Below are positions 51,792 through 60,655 of a DNA stretch of 64,000 nucleotides, one piece after another. The translations under genes and the position numbers were made by a program. Source of the stretch: Microbacterium sp. zg-Y625 (GTDB lineage Bacteria; Actinomycetota; Actinomycetes; Actinomycetales; Microbacteriaceae). Numbering within the stretch: the first letter of the stretch is position 1; each line of letters begins with the position of its first letter. The stretch is from positions 806,001 to 870,000 of the forward strand of contig NZ_CP126740.1 in the NCBI RefSeq assembly GCF_030246925.1, read 5' to 3'. The notes under the pieces were generated by a model, which had not been told where the DNA came from, did not search any database, and worked only from the letters and a program-made list of their open reading frames with translations.

Positions 51792-54764
51792 ATGCCACCG
51801 GCGACCGCGACCGCACCGCTCGCGGCGTGGCGGTTCTCCGGAACGCTGCGGCATTACCAGGCCGATGTGCTCGACCGCGTCGACGTCGCGGCGGGCTCGT
51901 CGCTGCACATCGTGGCGCCGCCGGGGTCGGGGAAGACCCTGCTCGGGCTGCTGCTGGCCGCCCGCCGTGGCCGCTGTGCGGTCGTGCTGACGCCGACCAC
52001 GACGATCCGCACGCAGTGGGCCGCCACCGCGGCGACCCTCGCGCCCGACCAGAGCGCGGTGTCCGAAGACCCGGACAGCCTCGGGGACTTCACGGCGCTG
52101 ACCTACCAGGCACTCAGCGTCCTCGACACCGCCAACCCGTTCGCGGGGCTCGCCCGCAGCCGGTGGCGCGATGAGCTCGAGTCGGACGGCCGATCGCCGG
52201 ATGCCGCGGCACAGTGGCTCGACGACCTCGCGTCGGGAAATCCCGCGGCCTACCGCCGCGGCATCGCGGGCCGCTCCCGGACGCTGCGACGACGGCTCGT
52301 GCGTGAGGACCCCGAGGTGCTCGCGACGGCCCTGCACCCGAACGCCCTCGCGCTGATCGACCGACTGGTTGCCCATGGCGTCGAGACCGTGGTGCTCGAC
52401 GAATGCCACCACCTGCTCGACCATTGGGCGCTTGTGGTCGCGACCCTCGTCGCCCGTCTGCGGGCTGCGGGGCGCGAGCCGCTGCTGATCGGACTCACCG
52501 CGACGCTCCCGTCACCCGATGACGCCGACGAGTACGACAACTACACCTCGCTCCTCGGCGACGTCGACTACGAGGTGCCCGTGCCGGCGGTCGTGCGCGA
52601 GGGCAACCTCGCGCCCTACCGCGACCTCGTGCGCTTCGTCGAGCCGACCCGCGACGAGCTCGCCTTCCTCTCCGGTCACGCGGAGGGGCTCGCCGTGCTG
52701 CTGCGGACGACCTTCGCGGGCGACACCGGTCTGCAGTTCCTCGTCGACACCCTGCAACCCGCCCTGCCGCCGTCACCGCCGCGCGACCCGCTCGAGCCGC
52801 CGCCTGCGACCCCCTCGACCGTCGACGCCGCCGACCACGCCGTCGATGCGCGCCTGGCAGTGGCGTTCGCCGACGACTTCGCCGCCGCCGAGGCGGCAGC
52901 GGCGATGCTGGCCACGGCGGCGCCGCGGCATCCGCTCGTCTCCCATCTGCCCGACGTGGCGCGGCGGCCGCCCAGCGCCGACGAGACGCTGCGGCTGCTC
53001 GCACGCTTCGCGCTGGACCGGCTGCTGCCCGATCCGGGGGCCGAGCGGCAGTGGCATCGCATCCGTCGCACGCTCGCCGACTTCGGGTATGCGCTCAGCG
53101 ATCGGGGGGTGCGGCGCACGCGCGACCCGGTCGACACCATGCTCGCGTCGTCGCTGGCGAAGGACCACGCCGCGTGCGACATCCTGCGGCTGGAGCGCGA
53201 GGCACTGGGCGACGAGCGGCTGCGCGCACTGGTGGTCACCGACTTCGCGTCGCACGGCAACAAGCACGGCGGGCTCGTCGGCACCGCCGGAGCTCTCCGC
53301 ACCTTCACGTCGCTGGTGAACGACGTCGCGACCTCCGGGCTGCGTGCGATCCTCGTCACCGGCAGCCACGCGCGCATCGCCACGCGCGACGTGGACGTGC
53401 TCGTCTCAGTGCTCGGGGACGAGCTGGGCGTGCCGGTCGCGGCGGCCCCGCTGATCGAGGCGGCGGAGGTGTCGGAACTGCACGCGCCGGGCGCCGGTGT
53501 CGCCGCCCTCGTGCGCGCGGCATCGGTGCTGCTCACGCGGGGGACCGTGCAGGTGGTGGTCGGCACCCGTGGCCTCTTCGGCGAGGGGTGGGACTGCCCT
53601 GCGGTCAACACCCTCATCGACCTGACCGCAGTGTCGACGGCGTCGGCCACGCAGCAGCTGCGGGGGCGCACGCTGCGCCTCGACCCCGCCTGGCCCGAGA
53701 AGGTCGCCCACAACTGGACGGTCACGGCGCTGCTGCCGCCGACGTTCCCGCTGTCGGCGCAACCGGACGCCACGCGGCTGCGCCGCAAGCACGCCCGCCT
53801 GTGGGGCCTCGACGCCGATGACCCGTCGCGGGTCGTACGGGGCACGTCGATCGCCATGCCCGCCCGCCAGCGGGCCGGATTGGCGGCGGTCGTGGCGAAG
53901 GATGCCGCGGCATCCGTCGCCGCCCTCAACGCCCTCGGCATGCCGCCGGCGCGCTCTGTCACGCGGACGCACTGGCGGATCGGCGAGCCCTACGTCGACC
54001 GCGAGAGTGTGAGCGCGCTCGTTCCGCGCCACCGGGAGGCTCCGCTGTTCCGCACGAGCCGGCCGGTGTCGCGTGCGCTGGGCGGCGCGTTCGCTGGGAC
54101 GGCCGCGGCAGCCGGCGCGGGGAGCGCCACCCTGGGGCTCGCGGTCGGTGCCGCCATGGGCCCGGAGGCAGGGACGGTGGCCGGCGCCGCTCTGCTGCTG
54201 GCCGGCATCGTGCCGGCCGTCGAACTCGGCCGCGGCTGGCGGGCGGCGCGTGCGCAGCTCGCCGGCGGCGCGGAGCCGTATCGGCGCATCGCCGGGATCG
54301 TGTGGGAGGCGCTGCGCCGCGCGGGCCGCGTCGCCGATGAGCCGGTGACGATCGCGGCGACGGAGGCGGAGCTCGACGACGGGACCGGCGAGATCGCGAT
54401 CGAGGCCGTGTCGGCATCCCTCACCGATCAGCGCACGCTCGCCGACGCGCTGGGGGAGCTGTTCGGCCCCGTGCGCACGCCGCGCTTCCTGCTCGAGACC
54501 GGCAGCGGTGGACGGTCGGCGTTCGTCCGGGGCGTGCTGCGCCGCGTCGCCCGGCGGCGGACCGAGGGGCACTTCGTGCCGGTGCCGTCGCTCATCGGGC
54601 GTCGCCGACGGGATGCCGAGGAGTTCGCCGCGGCGTGGGAGCGCGAGCTCGGGCCGTGCGTGCTGCACGCGATGGACGGTCCCGGTCAGCTCGCGCTCAT
54701 GGCCCGCGCTCGTCGCGGAGGTGGGGGGCTCGTGCCCGCGACCTCACGCGACCAGTGGCAGTGA
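51792..54764 (+). CDS. DEAD/DEAH-box helicase-family protein with a putative membrane hairpin
   Basis: 990 residues. SF2 motifs: Q-like LRHYQADVLDRV (residues 19-30), Walker A VAPPGSGKT (to residue 49), DECH (about 203-206), GLTATLPS (motif III), GTRGLFGEGWDCP (motif V) and QQLRGRTLR (motif VI, about 621-629). After it the chain has a Gly/Ala-rich hydrophobic segment (about 765-815: FAGTAAAAGAG, LGLAVGAAMG and GAALLLAGIVPAVELG) long enough for two membrane helices, then a domain of about 170 residues of unknown type. Helicases with such an insert are unusual. It is alone on its strand. Confidence 0.83.
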   Translation: MPPATATAPLAAWRFSGTLRHYQADVLDRVDVAAGSSLHIVAPPGSGKTLLGLLLAARRGRCAVVLTPTTTIRTQWAATAATLAPDQSAVSEDPDSLGDFTALTYQALSVLDTANPFAGLARSRWRDELESDGRSPDAAAQWLDDLASGNPAAYRRGIAGRSRTLRRRLVREDPEVLATALHPNALALIDRLVAHGVETVVLDECHHLLDHWALVVATLVARLRAAGREPLLIGLTATLPSPDDADEYDNYTSLLGDVDYEVPVPAVVREGNLAPYRDLVRFVEPTRDELAFLSGHAEGLAVLLRTTFAGDTGLQFLVDTLQPALPPSPPRDPLEPPPATPSTVDAADHAVDARLAVAFADDFAAAEAAAAMLATAAPRHPLVSHLPDVARRPPSADETLRLLARFALDRLLPDPGAERQWHRIRRTLADFGYALSDRGVRRTRDPVDTMLASSLAKDHAACDILRLEREALGDERLRALVVTDFASHGNKHGGLVGTAGALRTFTSLVNDVATSGLRAILVTGSHARIATRDVDVLVSVLGDELGVPVAAAPLIEAAEVSELHAPGAGVAALVRAASVLLTRGTVQVVVGTRGLFGEGWDCPAVNTLIDLTAVSTASATQQLRGRTLRLDPAWPEKVAHNWTVTALLPPTFPLSAQPDATRLRRKHARLWGLDADDPSRVVRGTSIAMPARQRAGLAAVVAKDAAASVAALNALGMPPARSVTRTHWRIGEPYVDRESVSALVPRHREAPLFRTSRPVSRALGGAFAGTAAAAGAGSATLGLAVGAAMGPEAGTVAGAALLLAGIVPAVELGRGWRAARAQLAGGAEPYRRIAGIVWEALRRAGRVADEPVTIAATEAELDDGTGEIAIEAVSASLTDQRTLADALGELFGPVRTPRFLLETGSGGRSAFVRGVLRRVARRRTEGHFVPVPSLIGRRRRDAEEFAAAWERELGPCVLHAMDGPGQLALMARARRGGGGLVPATSRDQWQ

Positions 54765-54857
54765 CGCTCGGTCGACGCGAACGGCCCGGCGGTCACATCG
54801 CGGATGCGGCGCGCAGGGCTCGACCGCGTGACAGCGGCGGACGGGTCGCTATCGGGC

Positions 54858-55277
54858 TCAGACCACCTGGGTGCCGCACATGCCGCACAGCCCGGTCGCC
54901 GATACCTCCACGAAGCAGTTCGGGCACATCGCCCGGGGGGCTTCGTCGACCGAAGAGCTGCGACGCACCGCGGGGGTGCGCTCCGGGCGCGCCGCAGGGC
55001 GCGCGGTGGAACGGGACTTGCGCGCCGGGGCGGCGACGGGAGCCGGTGCCGGCTTCTCGATCGCGGGAAGGTGCTGCGCGCAGTAGAACCGCACGAAGCC
55101 GTCGTGGTGCTTGGGATGCCGGTGCTTGATCGCCCACAGCTCCGTGCGGGGGATCGGGTCGGCCTCGGTACGGCAGGCGACGCAGTGCGCCGGATCTCCC
55201 GGTACCACGTCCGCGACGACCACCGGGGTCTCGAAGGGGACAGCGTCCCGCCAGTCTGCTGATGCGACGATCTTCAT
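54858..55277 (-). CDS. Double zinc-ribbon protein, hypothetical
   Basis: 139 residues. Cysteine pairs lie at both ends: CVAC with CAQH near residues 32-70, and CPNC with CGMC at about 118-136. The middle (about 75-110) is Ala/Pro/Arg-rich and disordered. It looks like a zinc-binding nucleic-acid or protein-binding factor. A TAGGCT box (minus strand, near 55305) and GGGGAGAAAGAGG precede the start. Confidence 0.68.
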   Translation of the reverse strand: MKIVASADWRDAVPFETPVVVADVVPGDPAHCVACRTEADPIPRTELWAIKHRHPKHHDGFVRFYCAQHLPAIEKPAPAPVAAPARKSRSTARPAARPERTPAVRRSSSVDEAPRAMCPNCFVEVSATGLCGMCGTQVV

Positions 55278-55320
55278 GCTCAGAGGCCTCTTTCTCCCCT
55301 CCGAGCCTACGCCCGTCTGA

Positions 55321-56124
55321 TCAGGGCTGACGCCACTGGTCGCTTTCGAGGTGCGATCCGGCCTGCGGGCCCATCTGCAGCATGCCGCCGTCGACGGGCC
55401 AGCTGACCCCCGTCACGTACGAGGCGGCGGGGGATGCGAGGAAGGCGACGACCGCCGCGATCTCCTCCGGGCGGCCGGGCCGCGCCAGCGGAATGCCGGG
55501 TCGGTGGGTCTGCTCCGCGTCCGCGGATTCCATGTCGTTCATCGGGGTCGCGATCTCGCCCGGGGCGACGGCGTTGACGGTGATCTGCCGGTCGCCGAGC
55601 TCCTGCGCCATGGTCTTCACGAGCCCGCCCAGGCCGTGTTTGGCGGCGACGTACGCGGCGGAGCCCACCCGCGGCTGGTGCTCGTGCACGCTCGTGATCG
55701 CGACGATGCGGCCGCCGCGGCCCGCGTCGGCCATGCGCCGGGCGGCCCACTGCATGCCGACGAAGGCGCCGTCGAGGTTGAGGGCGACCGTCGAACGCCA
55801 CTCGTCCAGCGACAGGTCGAGCACGCCGGTGCCGCCGCCGCCCCCGGCGTTGTTGACGAAGACGTCGACGCCGCCGAGTTCCTCGGCCAGCCGCTCGAGC
55901 ACCTGGGACGCGCCGACCAGGTCGGTCGCGTCGAACTGCGTGACGACGGCGCGTGCGCCGCGGGCGCGCACGGCCTCGGCTGTCTGCTGAGCACCTTCTT
56001 CGTCGGAGTGCCAGGTGATGCCGACGTCGAGCCCTGCCTCGGCCAGGGCGATGGCGGTCGCGGCGCCGATGCCGGAGTCCGAAGCGGTCACGATGGCGTG
56101 GGTGGGGGAGAAGGTCGCGTCCAT
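55321..56124 (-). CDS. SDR-family oxidoreductase
   Basis: 267 residues. TASDSGIGAATA is the cofactor loop, NNAGGGGG the structural NNAG, AITSVHEHQP the catalytic serine strand, YVAAK the Tyr-Lys pair. VNAVAPGEIATPM is the PG motif, and VTGVSWPVDGGMLQM the usual C-terminus (WPVDGG). The substrate is unknown. TAGCGT lies six bases before the ATG on this strand. Confidence 0.9.
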   Translation of the reverse strand: MDATFSPTHAIVTASDSGIGAATAIALAEAGLDVGITWHSDEEGAQQTAEAVRARGARAVVTQFDATDLVGASQVLERLAEELGGVDVFVNNAGGGGGTGVLDLSLDEWRSTVALNLDGAFVGMQWAARRMADAGRGGRIVAITSVHEHQPRVGSAAYVAAKHGLGGLVKTMAQELGDRQITVNAVAPGEIATPMNDMESADAEQTHRPGIPLARPGRPEEIAAVVAFLASPAASYVTGVSWPVDGGMLQMGPQAGSHLESDQWRQP

Positions 56125-56204
56125 GTTCCGACGCTAGGGAGGGATTCGGCCCGGATCACGGGGCTTTACAGGCAGATGCCGCTGCGTTATGACACCGCTC
56201 GGCG

Positions 56205-57008
56205 TCAGGGCACGAGGGGGCTCACGGTGCTGTCCGCCGCGGCATCCGTCGTGACCGAGATGCCGGCGATCGCCTCGATGAGCCGGGACGCGAGGTAGGC
56301 GTGGCCGGCGGTGGACGGGTGGTCGCGGCCGACGTCGGAGGTGTCGATGACGTCGAGGTACCGAGAAGGGGTGATCCACTCCTCGGCGAGCGGGGAGACG
56401 TACCACCAGCCGCGAGCCGCGGCGAGCTCGCGCAGGTCGGCGTCGATGCGCGCCGTCTCGCGTTCCACGGGCAGCACCTGCGGCGCAGGTCCCAGCACCA
56501 CGATCTGCGCATCGGGGTACGTCGACCTCAGGTCGTCCCAGGCGGCGCTGACCGCCTCGCGGTAGCCCTCCGCGCCCAGCCGGCGGTCGTTGATGGATCC
56601 CTGCAGGATCGCGAGGTCCGGGCGCAGCGCAGCGTCGAGCGCCGCGATCCGCTCGCCGAAGGAGCCGCCGTCGATGCCGGGCTTCAGGTACCCGCTGCCG
56701 CGGACGCCGTCGACGACCGCATCCCACCCGAGCGTCTCGGCGGCGACGTACGCGTAGCCGCGCGTCGGGTCGCTTGCCGCGGACCCGTAGGTCCACGAGT
56801 CGCCGAAGACCAGCACACGGGGTGTTGCGGGCAGCTCGAGCGCCGCCGGTGTGACGGCGGCGACCGCTCCCGGTGCGCCGGCGGCGGGCGCCGAGGCCGC
56901 CTGCCAGGGCCGCCAGAGCCCGAGGACGCAGATCGCGGCGACGGCGGCGGCCAGCAGCACGATCGGCCACGCAGGGCGTCGGGATCGCGCGTGGCTGTCT
57001 ACCGTCAC
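56205..57008 (-). CDS. SGNH/GDSL hydrolase with N-terminal membrane anchor
   Basis: 267 residues. One hydrophobic helix (about 14-34) anchors it outside the cell. LVFGDSWTYGSAA is block I with the nucleophile serine; VRGSGYLKPG and LQGSINDRR give the oxyanion Gly and Asn; RDHPSTAGHAYLA carries the Asp-x-x-His pair. It is probably an extracellular esterase or acyl hydrolase. GTG 57008 follows TACTCT by six bases on this strand. Confidence 0.88.
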   Translation of the reverse strand: MTVDSHARSRRPAWPIVLLAAAVAAICVLGLWRPWQAASAPAAGAPGAVAAVTPAALELPATPRVLVFGDSWTYGSAASDPTRGYAYVAAETLGWDAVVDGVRGSGYLKPGIDGGSFGERIAALDAALRPDLAILQGSINDRRLGAEGYREAVSAAWDDLRSTYPDAQIVVLGPAPQVLPVERETARIDADLRELAAARGWWYVSPLAEEWITPSRYLDVIDTSDVGRDHPSTAGHAYLASRLIEAIAGISVTTDAAADSTVSPLVP

Positions 57009-57110
57009 GCTCCGAGAGTAGGGCACGCCGGAGCGGGCGCCGACACCGCCGTGGACGGCAGCCGTCGACGCCGCGGCCGAGGGGTCGATGCGCCGTGCGA
57101 GGATAGCCCG

Positions 57111-57956
57111 GTGCATCGCAAAGTGACCGCCGAACTCGACCTGGAACTGGGGTCCGACGTCGACCTCATCCTTCAGATCTCCGCGGCGCGCACGGCGCAC
57201 CTCGTGACCGAGCAGCTGACCCTGCACCAGGGCGGGCGGGACCGCACGCCGACCGAGATCGTCGACCCCGCCGGGGGCCGGCTTCACCGCCTGCGCGGCG
57301 AGCCGGGAGAGCTGCGGGTGCGGTACGAGGCGGTGCTCGACATCGCGCCCGGAACGGCGCCGCACACCGACCTCGAGACGATCACCTATCTGCGCCCCAG
57401 CCGGTACTGCCAATCCGACGAGCTGTTCGCGCAGGCGCGCCGTCAGTTCCGCGGGCTCTCGGGCCGGGATCTCGTCGCCGCCATCGAGGACTTCGTGGCC
57501 AGGAGCACGACGTACACGCTGGGACTGAGTCAGGGCACCGACTCGGCGGTGACGACCCTCAGCACCGGCCAGGGCGTCTGCCGCGATTACGCCCACCTGG
57601 TGATCGCGCTGCTGCGGGCGATGGACGTGCCCGCCCGCTATGCCGCCTGCTACGCGCCGGGGCTTCGTCCCATGGATTTCCACGCCGTCGCCGAGGCGTA
57701 CCTCGACGGCGCCTGGTACGTCATCGACGCCACCCGGCTGTCGCATCGCGGGTCGCTCGTGCGCATCGCGACGGGACGGGATGCCGCCGACTGCGCGTTC
57801 CTGAGCTACCACGGCGGCTACGTCGGGCTCACCCGCATGTACGTGGACGCCTGGCTCGTCCCCGAAGACGCCGAGGACGCCGCCTCGCAGGCCGCCGCTG
57901 CCGCGGCATCCGACCCCGCCTCGGACGATCCGTCGCAGCTGGTGCAGCTGGCCTGA
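57111..57956 (+). CDS. Transglutaminase-like cysteine-protease-fold protein
   Basis: 281 residues. N-terminal beta-rich domain (about 1-95) and transglutaminase core (about 150-235). The catalytic triad is visible: cysteine in TGQGVCRDYAHL, histidine in MDFHAVAEAYL, aspartate in WYVIDATR. The tail is Ala/Ser/Asp-rich. No signal peptide. The GTG start is inferred from the short promoter region; the exact -10 box is not clear. Confidence 0.85.
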   Translation: MHRKVTAELDLELGSDVDLILQISAARTAHLVTEQLTLHQGGRDRTPTEIVDPAGGRLHRLRGEPGELRVRYEAVLDIAPGTAPHTDLETITYLRPSRYCQSDELFAQARRQFRGLSGRDLVAAIEDFVARSTTYTLGLSQGTDSAVTTLSTGQGVCRDYAHLVIALLRAMDVPARYAACYAPGLRPMDFHAVAEAYLDGAWYVIDATRLSHRGSLVRIATGRDAADCAFLSYHGGYVGLTRMYVDAWLVPEDAEDAASQAAAAAASDPASDDPSQLVQLA

Positions 57957-57980
57957 GCGAGGCGGCGCGCACGCCCCGCG

Positions 57981-57986
57981 TAGAAT
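57981..57986 (+). promoter_or_regulatory. -10 box of argS
   Basis: TAGAAT, nine bases before the ATG. The bases between include GGAGGG, which is too close to the start for a normal ribosome site, so a near-leaderless transcript is likely. Confidence 0.5.
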
Positions 57987-57995
57987 CGGAGGGTT

Positions 57996-59663
57996 ATGGA
58001 TCCTGAAGCCCTCTCCGCTGTCCTGCTCGACGTCGTCCGCCCGGCCGCCGAGGCGCGACGTGCGGGCTCGACCGAGGGGCTCACGCCCGCCGATCTGCCG
58101 CTGGACCGGCCGAAGAACCGCGACCACGGCGACTGGGCGTCCAACGCCGCGCTGAAGCTCGCGAAGGCCGTGGGGGCGAACCCGCGCGAGTTCGCCGCCG
58201 AGATCGCCGAGGCGCTCGGCGCCGTCGACGGCATCGCGTCGGTCGAGGTCGCCGGCCCCGGATTCATCAACATCCGCCTGGATGCCGCCACGGCGGGTGC
58301 CCTCGCGAAGACCATCGTCGAGGCGGGTGCCGCCTTCGGTCGCAACGACAGCCAGCGCGGCAACACGATCAACCTCGAGTTCGTCAGCGCCAACCCCACC
58401 GGTCCGATGCACATCGGACACACCCGGTGGGCGGCGCTCGGTGACGCGATGGCCCGCCTGCTGCTGGCCTGTGACGCGACGCTGGTGCGCGAGTTCTACA
58501 TCAACGACGCCGGTGCGCAGATGGACCGGTTCGGCGCCTCCGTGCTTGCCGCGATGAAGGGCGAGCCGACCCCGGAGGGCGGCTACGCCGGCGCCTACAT
58601 CGACGAGCTCGCCCAGCGGGTGCAGGCCGCAGATCCCGGCATCCTGGACCTCCCCGCCGATGAGCAGCTGGTGGCCGCGCGCGACCGTGCCTACGACCTG
58701 CAGCTCGGCGAGCTGCAGGCGTCGCTGGCGAAGTTCAACGTCCACTTCGACGTCTTCTTCAGCGAACGGGTGCTGCACGCCCCCGGCGCCGACGGCGGAC
58801 CGAGCCTCGTCGAGGAGGCCGTGGAGCGCCTGCGCGCCCAGGGCCACGTGTTCGACCAGGACGGCGCGGTGTGGGTGCGCACCACCGACTTCGGCGACGA
58901 CAAGGACCGGGTCATCCGTCGCTCGAACGGCGAGTTCACCTACTTCGCCGCGGACGCCGCGTACTACCTCAACAAGAGCGACCGCGGCTTCAAGCACAAG
59001 ATCTACCTGCTCGGCGCCGACCACCACGGCTACGTGCACCGTCTGAAGGCGCTCGCCGGTGCCGCCGGCGACGACCCCGAGAAGGACGTCGAGGTGCTCA
59101 TCGGTCAGCTCGTCTCGATCAACGGTGCCCGCCTCTCCAAGCGCGCCGGCAACATCATCGAGCTCGACGACCTGCGCGAATGGCTCGGCACCGACGCGCT
59201 GCGGTACTCGCTCGCGCGCTATCCCGCCGACTCCCCGCTGACGCTGGATCCCGAGATCCTGCAGAAGCGCACGAACGACAACCCCGTCTTCTACGTGCAG
59301 TACGCCCACGCGCGCACCCACAACGTCACGCGCAACGCCGCCGAAAGCGGGGTGGACCGCAGCGCCTTCGCTCCCGAGCTGCTCGAGCACGAGACCGAGT
59401 CGGCGCTGCTGGGCGCCCTGCAGGAGTTCCCGCGCACCGTCGCCTTCGCCGCAGAGGTGCGCGAGCCGCACCGTGTGGCGCGCTACCTCGAGGAGCTGGC
59501 GGGCCTGTACCACCGCTGGTACGACAACTGCCGCGTGATCCCGCTGGGTGACGACCCCGTCACCGACCTGCACCGCACTCGCCTGTGGCTGAACGATGCG
59601 ACCGGCCAGGTGCTGCGCAACGGCCTGGATCTGCTCGGGGTGAGTGCGCCCGAGCGCATGTGA
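57996..59663 (+). CDS. argS: Arginyl-tRNA synthetase
   Basis: 555 residues, class [25 protein letters not shown] contains the HIGH motif ([10 protein letters not shown]), and ARLSKRAGN takes the place of KMSKS. The N-terminal ArgS-specific domain (about 1-110) and the anticodon-binding helix bundle (about 440-555; ending LGVSAPERM) are complete. It charges tRNA-Arg, of which one gene is at 44875. It stands before the lysA-hom-thrC group as in mycobacteria. Confidence 0.97.
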   Translation: MDPEALSAVLLDVVRPAAEARRAGSTEGLTPADLPLDRPKNRDHGDWASNAALKLAKAVGANPREFAAEIAEALGAVDGIASVEVAGPGFINIRLDAATAGALAKTIVEAGAAFGRNDSQRGNTINLEFVSANPTGPMHIGHTRWAALGDAMARLLLACDATLVREFYINDAGAQMDRFGASVLAAMKGEPTPEGGYAGAYIDELAQRVQAADPGILDLPADEQLVAARDRAYDLQLGELQASLAKFNVHFDVFFSERVLHAPGADGGPSLVEEAVERLRAQGHVFDQDGAVWVRTTDFGDDKDRVIRRSNGEFTYFAADAAYYLNKSDRGFKHKIYLLGADHHGYVHRLKALAGAAGDDPEKDVEVLIGQLVSINGARLSKRAGNIIELDDLREWLGTDALRYSLARYPADSPLTLDPEILQKRTNDNPVFYVQYAHARTHNVTRNAAESGVDRSAFAPELLEHETESALLGALQEFPRTVAFAAEVREPHRVARYLEELAGLYHRWYDNCRVIPLGDDPVTDLHRTRLWLNDATGQVLRNGLDLLGVSAPERM

Positions 59664-59664
59664 C

Positions 59665-60507
59665 ATGACGGGCGACACGCACCCCACCCAGCCGCTGCCG
59701 GACCCGGCGGCGCAGTGGGTGCTGTCGTCGTCGGAGCCCGCCGCCCCGCAGAAGCGCCGGCGACGCGGGCTGGGTTGGGTCGTGGCGGCGGTGATCGTCG
59801 TGGTCCTCGCCGTCGCCGCGTGGTTCGTGGCGGAGGCCGTTGCGCGCAACATCGTCATCGACACGGTGCGCCAGCGGATCATCGCGGAGCTCGCCCTGCC
59901 GAAGGACCAGCAGATCGACGTGGCGCTGGAGGGCGCCGTGCTTCCGCAGCTGATCGGCGGCGCGCTGACGAGCATTCGCATCTCGTCCGACGACGTGCGT
60001 CAGGGGGATTTCTCCGCCGACGTCGTCGTCGAAGCGCGCGATGTTCCCATCCGCGGCGACGGCGAGATGCGCGACGCCCACGCCGTCGTCACGCTCGACG
60101 AGTCCCAGCTGCGCGGGCTGCTCTCTGCCGTGGAGGATTTCCCCGTCGAGACGGTCGGCATCGCCGCCCCCGACATCACCGCCAGCATCGAGCTGTCACT
60201 GTTCGGCGCGAAGGTCCCCGTCGGGCTGTCGCTGACCCCGAGCGCCGAGGAGGGGGAGCTGGTGCTGACCCCCACATCGATCCAGGTCGCCGGTTCCGAC
60301 ATCACGGCCGACGAGCTGCGGCGCCAGTTCGGAATCGTCTCCAACGCCGTGCTGCGCGACTGGCCGGTGTGCATCGCCGAGTACCTGCCACGGGGGCTGA
60401 CTCTCGCGGACGTCGCCGTGGAGGGCGACCGGCTGCGCGCCGGCTTCGACGTCGACGATCGCCTCCTCCTCGACGACGCCCTGCTGGCCGACGGCACCTG
60501 CGCCTGA
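59665..60507 (+). CDS. DUF2993/LmeA-family lipid-binding membrane protein
   Basis: 280 residues. A Pro/Arg-rich N-terminus, one transmembrane helix (about 41-62), then an outside beta-rich DUF2993 domain (IDVALEGAVLPQLIGGALTSIRISSDD is its first block; short GGALTSIRIS). In mycobacteria LmeA binds phospholipids and supports lipomannan elongation. The ATG is two bases past the argS stop and the gene lies in the argS-lysA interval. Confidence 0.8.
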   Translation: MTGDTHPTQPLPDPAAQWVLSSSEPAAPQKRRRRGLGWVVAAVIVVVLAVAAWFVAEAVARNIVIDTVRQRIIAELALPKDQQIDVALEGAVLPQLIGGALTSIRISSDDVRQGDFSADVVVEARDVPIRGDGEMRDAHAVVTLDESQLRGLLSAVEDFPVETVGIAAPDITASIELSLFGAKVPVGLSLTPSAEEGELVLTPTSIQVAGSDITADELRRQFGIVSNAVLRDWPVCIAEYLPRGLTLADVAVEGDRLRAGFDVDDRLLLDDALLADGTCA

Positions 60508-60655
60508 CCGAGGGCATCGCGCGCGTCACACTCACCGCCCCGTTCGCGGTGGTGCCCTAGACTGCTTGCACGTCGGAGCGTGGATGATCCGCCCGGCATC
60601 CGGCCGCTGTTCCGCAAGGCGCAGCTTTCCGCATCCCACCCGATTGGTCTGCTCC

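Noticed and set aside
57009..59981. Extension of the SGNH hydrolase frame by 990 codons opposite argS
   Set aside because: The hydrolase homology starts at GTG 57008 behind a -10 box; the rest is antisense to argS and the transglutaminase gene.
60558..60655. Lysine riboswitch before lysA
   Set aside because: A lysine aptamer needs about 170 bases; the leader has about 85 and shows no five-way junction.
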